Notes: a model not told the origin generated them from the sequence alone. A stretch of 49,006 bases of DNA from Microbacterium sp. (GCA_019510305.1 JAEKKN010000040.1:1-49006); one strand, 5' to 3'; numbered from the stretch's first letter, positions 26,923-35,716 are shown. Numbers and translations are program-made.

Positions 26923-29900
26923 GTGGCAGACGCGCAGCAGGGCTACGACCGCACCGACCTGGCCCCGGATCCCCGGACCCTCATCGACATCCTCCGCGAC
27001 ACCGCAGCGCGCTTCCCCGACGCCTCGGCGATCGAAGACGCGGTCGGCGCTGTCAGCTACGCCGAGCTGATCGCCCGCATCAACGTCACGGCCGCTCGTC
27101 TGCACGAGCAGGGCGTGCGCCGCGGAGACCGCGTCGGCGTGCGGATGCCGTCGGGCGAGCGCGCCCTGTACACGTCGATCCTGTCGATCCTCGCTGCCGG
27201 AGCCGCATACGTCCCGGTAGACGCCGACGACCCGCAGGAACGCGCCGACCTCGTGTTCGGCGAGGCGAAGGTGCGCGGCATCATCGGTGCAGGGGGCGTC
27301 TTCACGCCGTCTGACGCACAGGGGGCGAGCGACCTCTTCGCCGGCGACGCCCCGCACCCCAGCACCTCGGCCGTGCCGATCGTCGCGCCGCCCACGCCGG
27401 ACGACGACGCGTGGATCATCTTCACCTCGGGGTCGACAGGCACCCCGAAGGGCGTGGCGGTCTCGCACCGATCCGCGGCGGCCTTCGTCGATGCCGAGGC
27501 GCGGCTGTTCCTGCAGGATGCACCGCTCGGTCCGGGCGACCGCGTGCTCGCAGGGCTGTCGGTCGCGTTCGACGCCTCGTGCGAGGAGATGTGGCTCGCC
27601 TGGCGTCACGGCGCCTGCCTGGTGCCGGCTCCGAGAGCCCTCGTCCGCTCGGGCGAAGACCTCGGACCGTGGCTCGTCGGCCACGGCATCACGGTCGTCT
27701 CCACAGTGCCCACGCTCGCGGCCCTCTGGCCGCAGGACACGGTCGAGAACGTGCGCCTGCTGATCTTCGGCGGCGAATCGTGTCCGCCCGAGCTCGTCGC
27801 GCGTCTGGTCGGCGAAGGGCGCGAACTGTGGAACACCTACGGGCCCACCGAGGCCACGGTCGTCGCCTGCGCCACCGTCATGCGCGGCGACGGCCCTGTG
27901 CGCATCGGCCTGCCGCTCGACGGCTGGGCGCTCGCCGTGGTCGACTCCGAAGGGCAGCTCGTGGCCGACGGCGAGACCGGCGAGCTCATCATCGGGGGAG
28001 TGGGCCTCGCCCGCTATCTCGATCCCCTCAAGGACGCCGAGAAGTACGCCCCGATGCCGACGCTGGGCTGGGAGCGCGCCTACCGCTCGGGCGACATGGT
28101 GCGCGCCGACCCCGAGGGCCTCATCTTCCAGGGCCGCGTCGACGACCAGGTCAAGATCGGCGGCCGGCGCATCGAGCTCGGTGAGGTCGAGGCCGCTCTT
28201 CAGGCGATCGACGACGTCACGGCCGCCGCAGTGGCGGTGCGCAGGACGGATGCCGGCATCGCCCTGCTCGTCGGCTACGTCGTCCCCGCCGCGGGCTTCG
28301 ACCGACAGCGTGCCCGCGCCCAGCTCGCGGAGGCCCTGCCGGCGCCGCTGATCCCGCTGCTGGCCGTGGTCGACGATCTGCCGGTGCGCACCTCGGGCAA
28401 GGTCGACAAGGCGGCTCTTCCCTGGCCGCTCATCGACACCGATGCGGGCGATTCCACCTTGTCGGGCACCGCAGCCTGGCTCGCCGAGCAGTGGTTCTCG
28501 GTGCTGGGCATGCGCCCGACCGAGGAGAGCGCCGACTTCTTCCAGCTCGGCGGGGGTTCGCTCGCGGCGGCGCAGCTGGTCTCCCGCATCCGCACCCGCG
28601 CCCCCGAGTTCACGATGGCCGACGTCTACGACCTCCCGAAGCTGGCTCAGATGTCGGATGCCGTGGAGGCGGCCTCGGTCGACGAGGACGTGCACTCCTT
28701 CACCGCAGCGACGCCGACCCCCAGGCGTATGCAGTGGGTGCAGACCCTGCTCGGCATCCCGCTGTTCATCCTCTCGGGCGCCCGCTGGATCACCTGGCTG
28801 CTCACGGCGAGCTGGCTGCTGCAGCTCGTGCCCGGCTTCGACTTCCTGCCCGACGCGCCGCTCTGGGCGATCGTCATCGGCCTCCTCGTGTTCACGACCC
28901 CTTTCGGGCGCATGGCGCTCTCGGCGCTCGTCGCGCGGCTGCTGCTGGCCGGCGTGCGCGGCGGCGACTACCCGCGCGGCGGCTCGGTGCATCTGCGCCT
29001 CTGGCTCGCCGAGCAGGTCTCGCACCAGGTCGATGCCGTGGGGCTCGCCGGCGCCCCCTGGGTGATCCACTATGCGCGCGCCCTGGGCGCGCGCATCGGC
29101 AGGGGCGTCGACCTGCACTCCCTGCCACCGGTCACCGGCATGCTGCACATCGGCGACGGCGCCGCGATCGAGCCGGAGGTCGACCTCGCCGGCTACTGGA
29201 TCGACGGCGACACCGTCCGCATCGGCGAGATCCGCATCGGCGCCGACGCGACGGTCGGCGCGCGCAGCACCCTCGCACCGGGCACGAAGATCGGTCGCGG
29301 TGCCGAGATCGCGCCGGGTTCCGCGGTGTTCGGACGCGTGCGCGCTCGCCAGCGCTGGGCAGGATCGCCCGCCGTGCGGGTGGGGGGCAAGAGCGTTCCG
29401 TTCGCCTCGGAGGCGCCGCCGAAGCGTCGTCGCTGGCTGTGGGCGTACGGAGCCTCGTCGGCTCTGCTCGGACTCCTCCCGTTCGTCGCGTTCGCCGCAG
29501 GCGTGCTCGTGTTCGCCTCCGGCGTCCGCGGCGCCGACACCCTGAACGCGGCGATCGGCGCGTTCGCCGCGTGGCTCGTGCCGGCAGTGCTCGTCACCGG
29601 ACTCGTCTTCGCCGGTGCTGTGGTGCTGTTCGTGCGGCTGCTCTCGATCGGTCTCACCGAGGGGGTGCACCCTGTGCACGGGCGCGTGGCGTGGCAGGCG
29701 TGGACGACCGAGAGGCTGCTGGATTCCGCCCGCACGCTGCTCTTCCCGATCTACTCGAGCCTGTTCACCCCGATCTGGCTGCGCATGCTGGGCGCCAAGG
29801 TCGGCCGGGAGGTCGAGGCGTCGACGGTGTTGCTGATCCCCTGCATGACGGTGATCGACGACGGTGCCTTCCTCGCCGACGACACGATGGTCGGCACGTA

Positions 29901-30846
29901 CGAGCTCGGCGGCGGATGGATGCGCATCGCGACCGCCCGGATCGGCAAACGCGCGTTCCTGGGCAACTCCGGTCTCGCAGCAGGCGGGCACCGGGTTCCG
30001 AAGGACGGCCTGATCGCGGTGCTCTCCGTCGCCCCGGAGAAGTCCAAGCCCGGTTCGTCCTGGCTCGGGTCGCCCGCGGTGCGGCTGCGCCGGGTCGTGA
30101 ACGACTCCGACCTCGAGCGCACCTATCGGCCCCGGCAGTCGCTGCGCTGGGCGCGAGGACTGTGGGAGTTCAGCCGCATCCTCCCCGTGTTCGTCACCTG
30201 TGCGCTCGGACTCGCCGTCATGCTGACGCTGGCCTGGTTCACCGAGACCTGGGGATTGGGAGCTGCGATCCTCCTGTCCGGCGGCGCGATGCTCGCGGCC
30301 GGGGCATTCGCGGCGGCCATCACCACGGCCGCGAAGTGGATCTTCGTCGGCCCGATCCGCGCCGGCGAGCATCCGCTCTGGTCGAGCTTCGTGTGGCGCA
30401 CCGAGGTCGCCGACACCTTCACCGAGATGGTCGCCGCGCCCTGGTTCGCGAATGCGGCCGCCGGCACTCCGGCGCTCGTGGTGTGGCTGCGGAGCCTCGG
30501 CGCGAAGATCGGGCGGGGCGTCTGGACCGACAGCTACTGGCTTCCCGAACCCGACCTCGTGCGCCTCGGCGACGGCGCGACCGTGAACCGCGGATGTGTG
30601 GTTCAGACGCATCTGTTCCATGATCGTGTGATGAGCATCGACACGGTCACCCTGGAATCGGGCGCCACACTCGGCCCGCACTCCGTCGTGCTGCCGGCCG
30701 CGACCATCGCAGCCGACGCCACGGTGGGTCCGGCATCCCTCGTGATGCGCGGCGAGACGGTCCCCGCGGGCAGCCGCTGGAGCGGCAACCCGATCGGGCC
30801 GTGGCGGGCCGTGACCGTGCGCGCCTACCAGGCCGAAGGCGCATGA
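26923..30846 (+). CDS. Pls/PosA-family non-ribosomal peptide synthetase (epsilon-poly-L-lysine synthetase-like)
   Basis: 1307 residues, GTG start. Adenylation domain: FTSGSTGTPKG at 167-177, FDASCEEMWLAW with Asp217, NTYGPTEATVV, YRSGDMVR and the closing PVRTSGKVDKAALP. Carrier domain with phosphopantetheine Ser546 in LGGGSL. There is no condensation or thioesterase domain; instead three pairs of hydrophobic helices (about 603-665, 836-895, 1083-1145) separate three soluble left-handed-helix-like domains (about 705-815, 940-1060, 1185-1290). That is the plan of the S. albulus poly-lysine synthetase, also about 1300 residues long. The substrate pocket reads D-A-E-S-I-G-T-V-V-K, near the lysine code. 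Predicted to make a lysine (or other basic amino acid) homopolymer at the membrane. Overlaps the peptidase gene (ATGA). Confidence 0.9.
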   Translation: MADAQQGYDRTDLAPDPRTLIDILRDTAARFPDASAIEDAVGAVSYAELIARINVTAARLHEQGVRRGDRVGVRMPSGERALYTSILSILAAGAAYVPVDADDPQERADLVFGEAKVRGIIGAGGVFTPSDAQGASDLFAGDAPHPSTSAVPIVAPPTPDDDAWIIFTSGSTGTPKGVAVSHRSAAAFVDAEARLFLQDAPLGPGDRVLAGLSVAFDASCEEMWLAWRHGACLVPAPRALVRSGEDLGPWLVGHGITVVSTVPTLAALWPQDTVENVRLLIFGGESCPPELVARLVGEGRELWNTYGPTEATVVACATVMRGDGPVRIGLPLDGWALAVVDSEGQLVADGETGELIIGGVGLARYLDPLKDAEKYAPMPTLGWERAYRSGDMVRADPEGLIFQGRVDDQVKIGGRRIELGEVEAALQAIDDVTAAAVAVRRTDAGIALLVGYVVPAAGFDRQRARAQLAEALPAPLIPLLAVVDDLPVRTSGKVDKAALPWPLIDTDAGDSTLSGTAAWLAEQWFSVLGMRPTEESADFFQLGGGSLAAAQLVSRIRTRAPEFTMADVYDLPKLAQMSDAVEAASVDEDVHSFTAATPTPRRMQWVQTLLGIPLFILSGARWITWLLTASWLLQLVPGFDFLPDAPLWAIVIGLLVFTTPFGRMALSALVARLLLAGVRGGDYPRGGSVHLRLWLAEQVSHQVDAVGLAGAPWVIHYARALGARIGRGVDLHSLPPVTGMLHIGDGAAIEPEVDLAGYWIDGDTVRIGEIRIGADATVGARSTLAPGTKIGRGAEIAPGSAVFGRVRARQRWAGSPAVRVGGKSVPFASEAPPKRRRWLWAYGASSALLGLLPFVAFAAGVLVFASGVRGADTLNAAIGAFAAWLVPAVLVTGLVFAGAVVLFVRLLSIGLTEGVHPVHGRVAWQAWTTERLLDSARTLLFPIYSSLFTPIWLRMLGAKVGREVEASTVLLIPCMTVIDDGAFLADDTMVGTYELGGGWMRIATARIGKRAFLGNSGLAAGGHRVPKDGLIAVLSVAPEKSKPGSSWLGSPAVRLRRVVNDSDLERTYRPRQSLRWARGLWEFSRILPVFVTCALGLAVMLTLAWFTETWGLGAAILLSGGAMLAAGAFAAAITTAAKWIFVGPIRAGEHPLWSSFVWRTEVADTFTEMVAAPWFANAAAGTPALVVWLRSLGAKIGRGVWTDSYWLPEPDLVRLGDGATVNRGCVVQTHLFHDRVMSIDTVTLESGATLGPHSVVLPAATIAADATVGPASLVMRGETVPAGSRWSGNPIGPWRAVTVRAYQAEGA

Positions 30847-32219
30847 ACGTCGACCCGTACACGCCGCACGCGGGTGATGCCCGCATCCGCGTCGAGCACT
30901 ACGACCTCGACCTCGACTACAAGCTCACGACCAACCGGCTGACGGCCACGGCCGTGATCGACGTGCGCATCGCGCAGGAGACGACGACCTTCGGTCTCGA
31001 CCTGGTCGGCCTGCGCGCGAAGAAGGTGCGCGTCGAGGGGCTCCCGAAGGCGGGATTCAGCCAGACCGATCGCAAGCTGAAGATCGCTCTCGGCGCCCCC
31101 GTCGAAGCCGGAACGGTGCTGCAGGTCGCCGTCGACTATGCGGGCGCGCCGAAGCCGCGTCGCACCCGCTGGGGCGCGCTCGGCTGGGAGGAGCTCGAAG
31201 ACGGCCTCCTGGTCGCCTCGCAGCCCACCGGGGCGCCCACCTGGTTCCCCTGCAACGACGTGCCCTACGACAAGGCCACGTACCGGATGCGCGTCACGAC
31301 CGACCCCGGTTACGCGGTCGTCGGCTCGGTGCCGCCGAAGCGTTCGACGTCGAAGGGCCGGGCGGTGTGGGACTTCGACATCGCGGTGCCCACGGCGACG
31401 TATCTGATGACGCTGCAGATCGGCCAGTACGACGAAGAGCGGATGCCGCTGGGCGCCGTGGCCGGCCGAGTGTTCTTCCCGCGCGGGCTGACCGCGCGGG
31501 TCCACGCGGATCTCGAGGATCTCGCCCGGATGATGACCGTGTTCGAGGAGGCGTTCGGACCCTACCCGTTCGCGGAGTACACGGTCGTCGTCACTGCGGA
31601 CGAACTCGAGATCCCGCTCGAGGCGCTGGCGTCGGCGATCTTCGGCGCGAACCACATCGACGGCGAGCACGGACTCGAACGCCTCATCGCGCACGAACTC
31701 GCGCACCAGTGGTTCGGCAACAGCGTCGGCGTGGCGCGCTGGCAGGACATCTGGCTGAACGAAGGCTTCGCCTGCTACGCCGAATGGATCTGGTTGGAGG
31801 CATCGGGAGGCCCCTCAGCCCATGCGAAAGCCCTCGCGCACCATGCGCGACTCGCAGATCTCGAACAGGACGTCGTCCTCGGAGATCCCGGCCCTGACGC
31901 GATGTTCGACGATCGGGTCTACAAGCGCGGGGCGCTGACGCTGCATGCGCTGCGGCTCACGATCGGCGACGAGGCATTCTTCCGGGTGCTGCGCACGTGG
32001 ACGGCCGAACGGGCCTACGCGACAGCGGTGACGGCCGACTTCATCGCGCTGGCATCGGCGGTGAGCGGGTCTGCGCTCGACGCGGTGTTCTCTCCATGGC
32101 TCGACCAGTCGGCGGTGCCGCCGCTGCCCGCAGGTCCCGCCGACACCGAGGCGGCCCCGATCACCGGGCCCATCCTGGGGCTCGGCGGAACTGTCCCCTG
32201 GGATCGATCGCGACACTGA
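30843..32219 (+). CDS. M1-family zinc aminopeptidase, short form
   Basis: 458 residues; ATG 30843 overlaps the synthetase stop by 4 nt. Zinc site H284-E-L-A-H288 with the third ligand Glu307 in LNEGFACYAEW, giving HExxH-x18-E as in M1 enzymes. The usual GAMEN strand is replaced by EIPLEALASAIFG, and the large C-terminal helical domain is missing, so it is about half the length of PepN. No signal peptide. Coupling to the polymer synthetase suggests a role in trimming or degrading the product or in self-protection; general peptidase is the alternative. Its tail overlaps the convergent transferase gene by 59 nt. Confidence 0.88.
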   Translation: MNVDPYTPHAGDARIRVEHYDLDLDYKLTTNRLTATAVIDVRIAQETTTFGLDLVGLRAKKVRVEGLPKAGFSQTDRKLKIALGAPVEAGTVLQVAVDYAGAPKPRRTRWGALGWEELEDGLLVASQPTGAPTWFPCNDVPYDKATYRMRVTTDPGYAVVGSVPPKRSTSKGRAVWDFDIAVPTATYLMTLQIGQYDEERMPLGAVAGRVFFPRGLTARVHADLEDLARMMTVFEEAFGPYPFAEYTVVVTADELEIPLEALASAIFGANHIDGEHGLERLIAHELAHQWFGNSVGVARWQDIWLNEGFACYAEWIWLEASGGPSAHAKALAHHARLADLEQDVVLGDPGPDAMFDDRVYKRGALTLHALRLTIGDEAFFRVLRTWTAERAYATAVTADFIALASAVSGSALDAVFSPWLDQSAVPPLPAGPADTEAAPITGPILGLGGTVPWDRSRH

Positions 32220-32724
32220 TCAGATAGCCCTCGGGCGCAGCAGCGGTCGAGACCTCGATCGGCGCGCGACCGGCGATGCGTGCGGTCGTGCCATCGAACC
32301 GGATATCCGTCGGGGCGATGCGCAGACCGCGTCCGTCGGCCTTGACGACGGCCTCGATCATCGTCCACTCGCGCAGCGTGGGAGGTTCGCGCGGCGCGAA
32401 GAGCGCGGCGAGCTCGGTCAGGCGCGCAGCGCCGCGGTCGGCCTCGACGTCGATGCCGACGGATGCCGCGTCATCCGCTCGGGCGATCGCTCCTACGGTG
32501 AGGTCCCCGGCGTGGCTGAGGCTCAGCACCGTCGTCCCCGAGGAGGTCCGCAGGGGGCCGTGCATCGTCGAGCCGCACGTCGGGCACTCATGCGCGATCG
32601 AGTCGTCGGGGACCCCCGCATCCTCCCGCAGCCGTCGCAGCACGGCGTTCCGCGCATCCGCTCCGCTCGCCCACACGACGCGCACCCGCCCGTTCCAGAC
32701 GGTGGTGGCGTCGCTCTCGGGCAT
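32161..32724 (-). CDS. 4'-phosphopantetheinyl transferase superfamily protein
   Basis: 187 residues. Contains the two Sfp-type signatures: VGIDVEADRG (Mg/CoA-binding GxDxE) and REWTMIEAVVKADGRGL (W-x3-E-A-x2-K-x3-G-x-G/L). HECPTCGSTMHGPL corresponds to the family's CxxCG/S-x-HG segment before the first motif. It would transfer phosphopantetheine from CoA to a carrier Ser; the only carrier visible here is Ser546 of the adjacent synthetase. Convergent with, and overlapping, the peptidase gene. Confidence 0.88.
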   Translation of the reverse strand: MPESDATTVWNGRVRVVWASGADARNAVLRRLREDAGVPDDSIAHECPTCGSTMHGPLRTSSGTTVLSLSHAGDLTVGAIARADDAASVGIDVEADRGAARLTELAALFAPREPPTLREWTMIEAVVKADGRGLRIAPTDIRFDGTTARIAGRAPIEVSTAAAPEGYLISVAIDPRGQFRRAPGWAR

Positions 32725-32775
32725 GCGAGAAGCCTAGGGGAGGTGGATTTCGTGCGCGGGCGCGACTCGGCCCGG

Positions 32776-32781
32776 TACCGT
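32776..32781 (+). promoter_or_regulatory. -10 box TACCGT for a leaderless start at 32788
   Basis: TACCGT is followed by 6 nt and ATG 32788. It fixes the start, since the frame stays open for 276 nt upstream. Confidence 0.45.
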
Positions 32782-32787
32782 GAAGGC

Positions 32788-34053
32788 ATGCAGCAGGCTC
32801 TCCGCACGTTCGGCCGCATCCTGGCCGAGCACTGGCCTGCCCTGATGGCGTGGTACCTGGGCGGCGAGGTCGTCCATCGGCTCACGATCGAGGTCGCGGG
32901 CATCGTCGGCGGATACACGACCCTGGGGGGACTGCTCATCCTCCCCATCGCCGTGGCGGCCCGCCTGGTGTCGTACGTGGCGATGTACCTCACCGTGCGC
33001 CCCTCGCTCCCGCATGCCGCGACCGACGAGCGCATCAGCTACCGGGAATTCGCGCGCACCGTGTTCGTATCGATCCTCCCGTTCTTCGCGTTTTACGAAG
33101 CGTGGGGGATGCTGGATGCGGATCGCAGCGCGTTCCTGAAGATCGCCATCTACGTCGGAGTCGCCCAGTCCGGATATGGCGAGGAGGAGATCGGCGATCG
33201 AGCCGGTCTGATCAGCGTCGGCGTGCTTCCGGTCACGGTGCTCCTCGTGGCGCTGGCGGTGCGGGTCGTGCTCGCGCGATTCGAAGATCGGCTGTCCGCG
33301 CCACTGCGAGTGCTCGCGACGTATGCCGAAGTGCTGTGGACCTTCATGCTGGTCACGCTGGTCGGTCAATGGTGGCGCGGCGTCAGCGAATGGCTGTCGC
33401 AGCGCACGGGCGCGAACTGGCTGCGGGATGTCGGAGACTGGTTCGCCGCCCACCTGCCGCCCGTGGCCGGTCTCTGGGAGGGCGGGAGCTGGTTCATCGG
33501 CATCGTGATCGCAGTGCTCATCGTGCCGGCGGCTTGGCTCGCGGTGGTCGGCGTCATCTACGGCACGACCTTCGACGTGCAGTCAGGGCTCGGCAGATGG
33601 AGCGACACGGCGCTTCGCGGAACCGCGCGGTCACTCGCACGCACGCTCGTCGTGCGTCTCGAGAGCCTGTGGGCCGCAGCCGCCGTGATCTGGCGCGGTG
33701 GCCCGGTGACGTTCGGGACCACCGCACTCGCCTACGCCCTCTGGATGCTGGTCGACCACGCCGGCACGCGCGGCGTGCTGCAACTGATCGGCGGGCATGA
33801 CACGGACTTCTGGAAGGCCTATCTGCCTGTCATCCTCGTCGCCGTGGCCGCGGTGGTCGAACCGCTCCGGGTCGCGCTCATGGCCACGGCCTACGACGCC
33901 GTGATCGGGAGACCCGAAGCCGGACTGGACGCAGGGTCAGGGCTCGATGAGGAAACGGGTGACGGCGCGATCCTCGCCGTCGATGTCGAGGAAGAAGGGC
34001 CCCTCGGCGTCGTCGGGCACGAGGAACACAGAGATGATGTCGTAGGGCTCTGA
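32788..34053 (+). CDS. Polytopic membrane protein, unknown function
   Basis: 421 residues with roughly seven or eight hydrophobic helices: IVGGYTTLGGLLILPIAVAA, FVSILPFFAFYEAWGM, LISVGVLPVTVLLVALAVRV, VLWTFMLVTLVGQWW, FIGIVIAVLIVPAAWLAVVG, FGTTALAYALWMLVDH and YLPVILVAVAAVVEPLRVAL. No family recognised. The last 45 or so residues are acidic (DEETGD, DVEEEG) and are encoded antisense to the next gene over 117 nt, so the original stop may have been lost. It starts 63 nt from the transferase gene, divergently. Confidence 0.75.
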   Translation: MQQALRTFGRILAEHWPALMAWYLGGEVVHRLTIEVAGIVGGYTTLGGLLILPIAVAARLVSYVAMYLTVRPSLPHAATDERISYREFARTVFVSILPFFAFYEAWGMLDADRSAFLKIAIYVGVAQSGYGEEEIGDRAGLISVGVLPVTVLLVALAVRVVLARFEDRLSAPLRVLATYAEVLWTFMLVTLVGQWWRGVSEWLSQRTGANWLRDVGDWFAAHLPPVAGLWEGGSWFIGIVIAVLIVPAAWLAVVGVIYGTTFDVQSGLGRWSDTALRGTARSLARTLVVRLESLWAAAAVIWRGGPVTFGTTALAYALWMLVDHAGTRGVLQLIGGHDTDFWKAYLPVILVAVAAVVEPLRVALMATAYDAVIGRPEAGLDAGSGLDEETGDGAILAVDVEEEGPLGVVGHEEHRDDVVGL

Positions 34054-34428
34054 CTCGTTCATGCAGTACGCCGCGCCTGCGTCGTAGGGCACGTCTATCA
34101 CGTCGTCAGCGTCGAGCCAGGTGCGCGAACCGTGCACTTCCGAAAGCGTCACACGGCCGCAGCTCGCCGAATCGGGACCGCCCGATCCTCGCATGTGGAC
34201 GCTCACGACCCTGGTGCCGTCGGGGGAGGGGTACTCGTCCCAGCGGGCATCCTCGAGCGTGAGCTCCTGCCCGGCGATCTCGGTCGTGTCGTCCTCGACG
34301 ACGGTGATGGTCTTCTCCTGCCGCTCGGCGATCGGTATCACATCGAGCCACAGATGCACGCCGGCCACCGCCGCGACGCAGAACATCAGCGCTGTGAGCG
34401 CGAGACGATGCGTGCGCAGCCAGGTCAC
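33937..34428 (-). CDS. Membrane-anchored extracytoplasmic protein (third of a three-gene operon)
   Basis: 163 residues; a signal anchor LALTALMFCVAAVAGVHLWL (about 9-28) is followed by a soluble domain with TTEIAGQELTLEDARWDEYP, RVVSVHMRGSGGPDSASCG and EGPFFLDIDGEDRAVTR. A beta-sandwich is likely, with Cys90 and Cys122 possibly paired. ATG 34426-34428 overlaps the stop of the upstream gene (ATGA). Function unknown. Its 3' end lies antisense to the end of the membrane-protein gene. Confidence 0.75.
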   Translation of the reverse strand: MTWLRTHRLALTALMFCVAAVAGVHLWLDVIPIAERQEKTITVVEDDTTEIAGQELTLEDARWDEYPSPDGTRVVSVHMRGSGGPDSASCGRVTLSEVHGSRTWLDADDVIDVPYDAGAAYCMNESEPYDIISVFLVPDDAEGPFFLDIDGEDRAVTRFLIEP

Positions 34429-34982
34429 GGCATCTCCTCGATCGACGGCTCAGCGATCTCGATGCTGTGTTCACGAGGCAGGTCGTCGAGGTGGAGCGGC
34501 ACCACGATCACGTCATCCAGGTGCGGTGTGGAGTGAGGCGTCGACACCCGGATCTCCGCGTCTCCGGTCGTGATGTCCTCTGGCAGCTCGAACGCCACCA
34601 TCCCTTCGGTGTCGGTGCCGACACGCAGGCCGACGCCGATCAGAGACGTCGACGGCCGCTCGCTCGCGATGAACTCCCGACCGTCGACGACGAGCTTCAT
34701 CAACCGTATGGCGGCGTCGACCTCGGTCTGTGTCGCAGCGGCCGACAGACTCACGACGAACCAGTTGCCATCGGCGTGCCATTCGTCGTCGACCGTGACA
34801 CGATCGGCGAAGCGCGCTTCTCCGACTCGTACGATGAGGTCGCGCGAGGCTACCGGTTGATCGGCTGCTCCTCGGATGAGGAACGGGCCGTCCTGCGCCA
34901 CCGGATCGGGCGTGACGGCGGCGACGGTACCGGCCGCGAGGACGAGAGCCGCGCCGGTGAGCCAGGGGAGTACCTTCTTCAT
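34425..34982 (-). CDS. Membrane-anchored extracytoplasmic protein (second of a three-gene operon)
   Basis: 185 residues from ATG 34980-34982, which overlaps the upstream stop (ATGA); the longer frame is Arg-rich noise. Begins MKKVLPWLTGAALVLAAGTV, a signal or anchor helix. The domain after it, with LIVRVGEARFADRVTVDDEW, GNWFVVSLSAAATQTEVDAA and MVAFELPEDITTGDAEIRVS, has the alternating strand pattern of DUF4352-like (telokin-type) surface domains. Function unknown. Confidence 0.75.
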   Translation of the reverse strand: MKKVLPWLTGAALVLAAGTVAAVTPDPVAQDGPFLIRGAADQPVASRDLIVRVGEARFADRVTVDDEWHADGNWFVVSLSAAATQTEVDAAIRLMKLVVDGREFIASERPSTSLIGVGLRVGTDTEGMVAFELPEDITTGDAEIRVSTPHSTPHLDDVIVVPLHLDDLPREHSIEIAEPSIEEMP

Positions 34983-35641
34983 CCACCCGCCTCCAGGTCG
35001 ATGCGGGCGACCAAGGCGCCCTGCCGCCACGTCACTGCACTCGACGCGACGACGATATTGCCGTGGCGGGGGTCGGCCTCGTGCACGTCGAGCACGATCC
35101 CGTCGGAGCCGAGGTCCGCCGTCTTCACCGTCCAAGCCACGGTGATGACAGCGGGCACCTCAGGCTGCAGGAGCGGTCGGCGTGATGACGTGACGTCGCG
35201 CCAGTACCGCGCGCTGCCGATCTCTGTCACACCGGACAGGTCGAGCATCGGAGAGGCCGTGTTCAGCAGATTCGACGAGACCTCGTCTGCGCTGCCGTCG
35301 ACGCCGATCGTGCTGTCGCTGAGATTCTCGAGCCGCATCGTCACGAGGAGCAGGCTCTCGCCCTCATCAGCCTCGAGGAACTGCTCTTCCACGGCATCCG
35401 TCACCTCGACGTCGAGAACCGTGATCGAGTACGTCGGCAGGCGCACCTCCTCGCCGAGAGCCGTCGCCGCAGGTTCGTTCTCGGCGGTGTCGAACGCGCC
35501 CACGGCGATCAGCGCGGCTGCGGCGGCGGCCAGAGTGCCGACCGTGATCCAGGCGGGAAGCGCGCGACGGGAGAACACCGAGCGGAACCCGCGCGCTGCG
35601 ATCGCCCGCGCGCGGTCGCGGGCGCCCCGTACATCGATCAC
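34979..35641 (-). CDS. DUF4352-like membrane-anchored protein (first of a three-gene operon)
   Basis: 220 residues, GTG start 35639-35641 with TAGGCT 6 nt upstream. After a basic stretch (RDRARAIAARGFR) one helix PAWITVGTLAAAAAALIAVG anchors it. The outer domain reads YSITVLDVEVTDAVEEQFLE, SLLLVTMRLENLSDSTIGV and VPAVITVAWTVKTADLGSDG; the 'VTMRLENLSD' strand is typical of DUF4352. All three genes overlap by 4 nt and probably form one complex at the outer membrane face. Role unknown. Confidence 0.78.
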   Translation of the reverse strand: MIDVRGARDRARAIAARGFRSVFSRRALPAWITVGTLAAAAAALIAVGAFDTAENEPAATALGEEVRLPTYSITVLDVEVTDAVEEQFLEADEGESLLLVTMRLENLSDSTIGVDGSADEVSSNLLNTASPMLDLSGVTEIGSARYWRDVTSSRRPLLQPEVPAVITVAWTVKTADLGSDGIVLDVHEADPRHGNIVVASSAVTWRQGALVARIDLEAGG

Positions 35642-35647
35642 CCGCCC

Positions 35648-35653
35648 AGCCTA
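35648..35653 (-). promoter_or_regulatory. -10 box TAGGCT for the three-gene operon
   Basis: On the minus strand TAGGCT is followed by 6 nt and GTG 35639-35641, so the operon transcript is probably leaderless. It lies within a 75-nt divergent gap. Confidence 0.5.
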
Positions 35654-35704
35654 TTGGGACCGCTCCGGCATGTCATGGGCTCAGGCCGGTGGTGCCGCGG
35701 CGCA

Positions 35705-35710
35705 TAGGAT
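35705..35710 (+). promoter_or_regulatory. -10 box TAGGAT for the HAD gene
   Basis: TAGGAT is followed by 6 nt and GTG 35717, the mirror arrangement of the divergent operon promoter. Confidence 0.5.
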
Positions 35711-35716
35711 CGATCC

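Noticed and set aside
26854..30681. 1275-codon open frame antisense to the synthetase gene
   Set aside because: Arg/His/Gln-rich shadow sequence with no motifs, while the sense strand shows full A-PCP and membrane domains.
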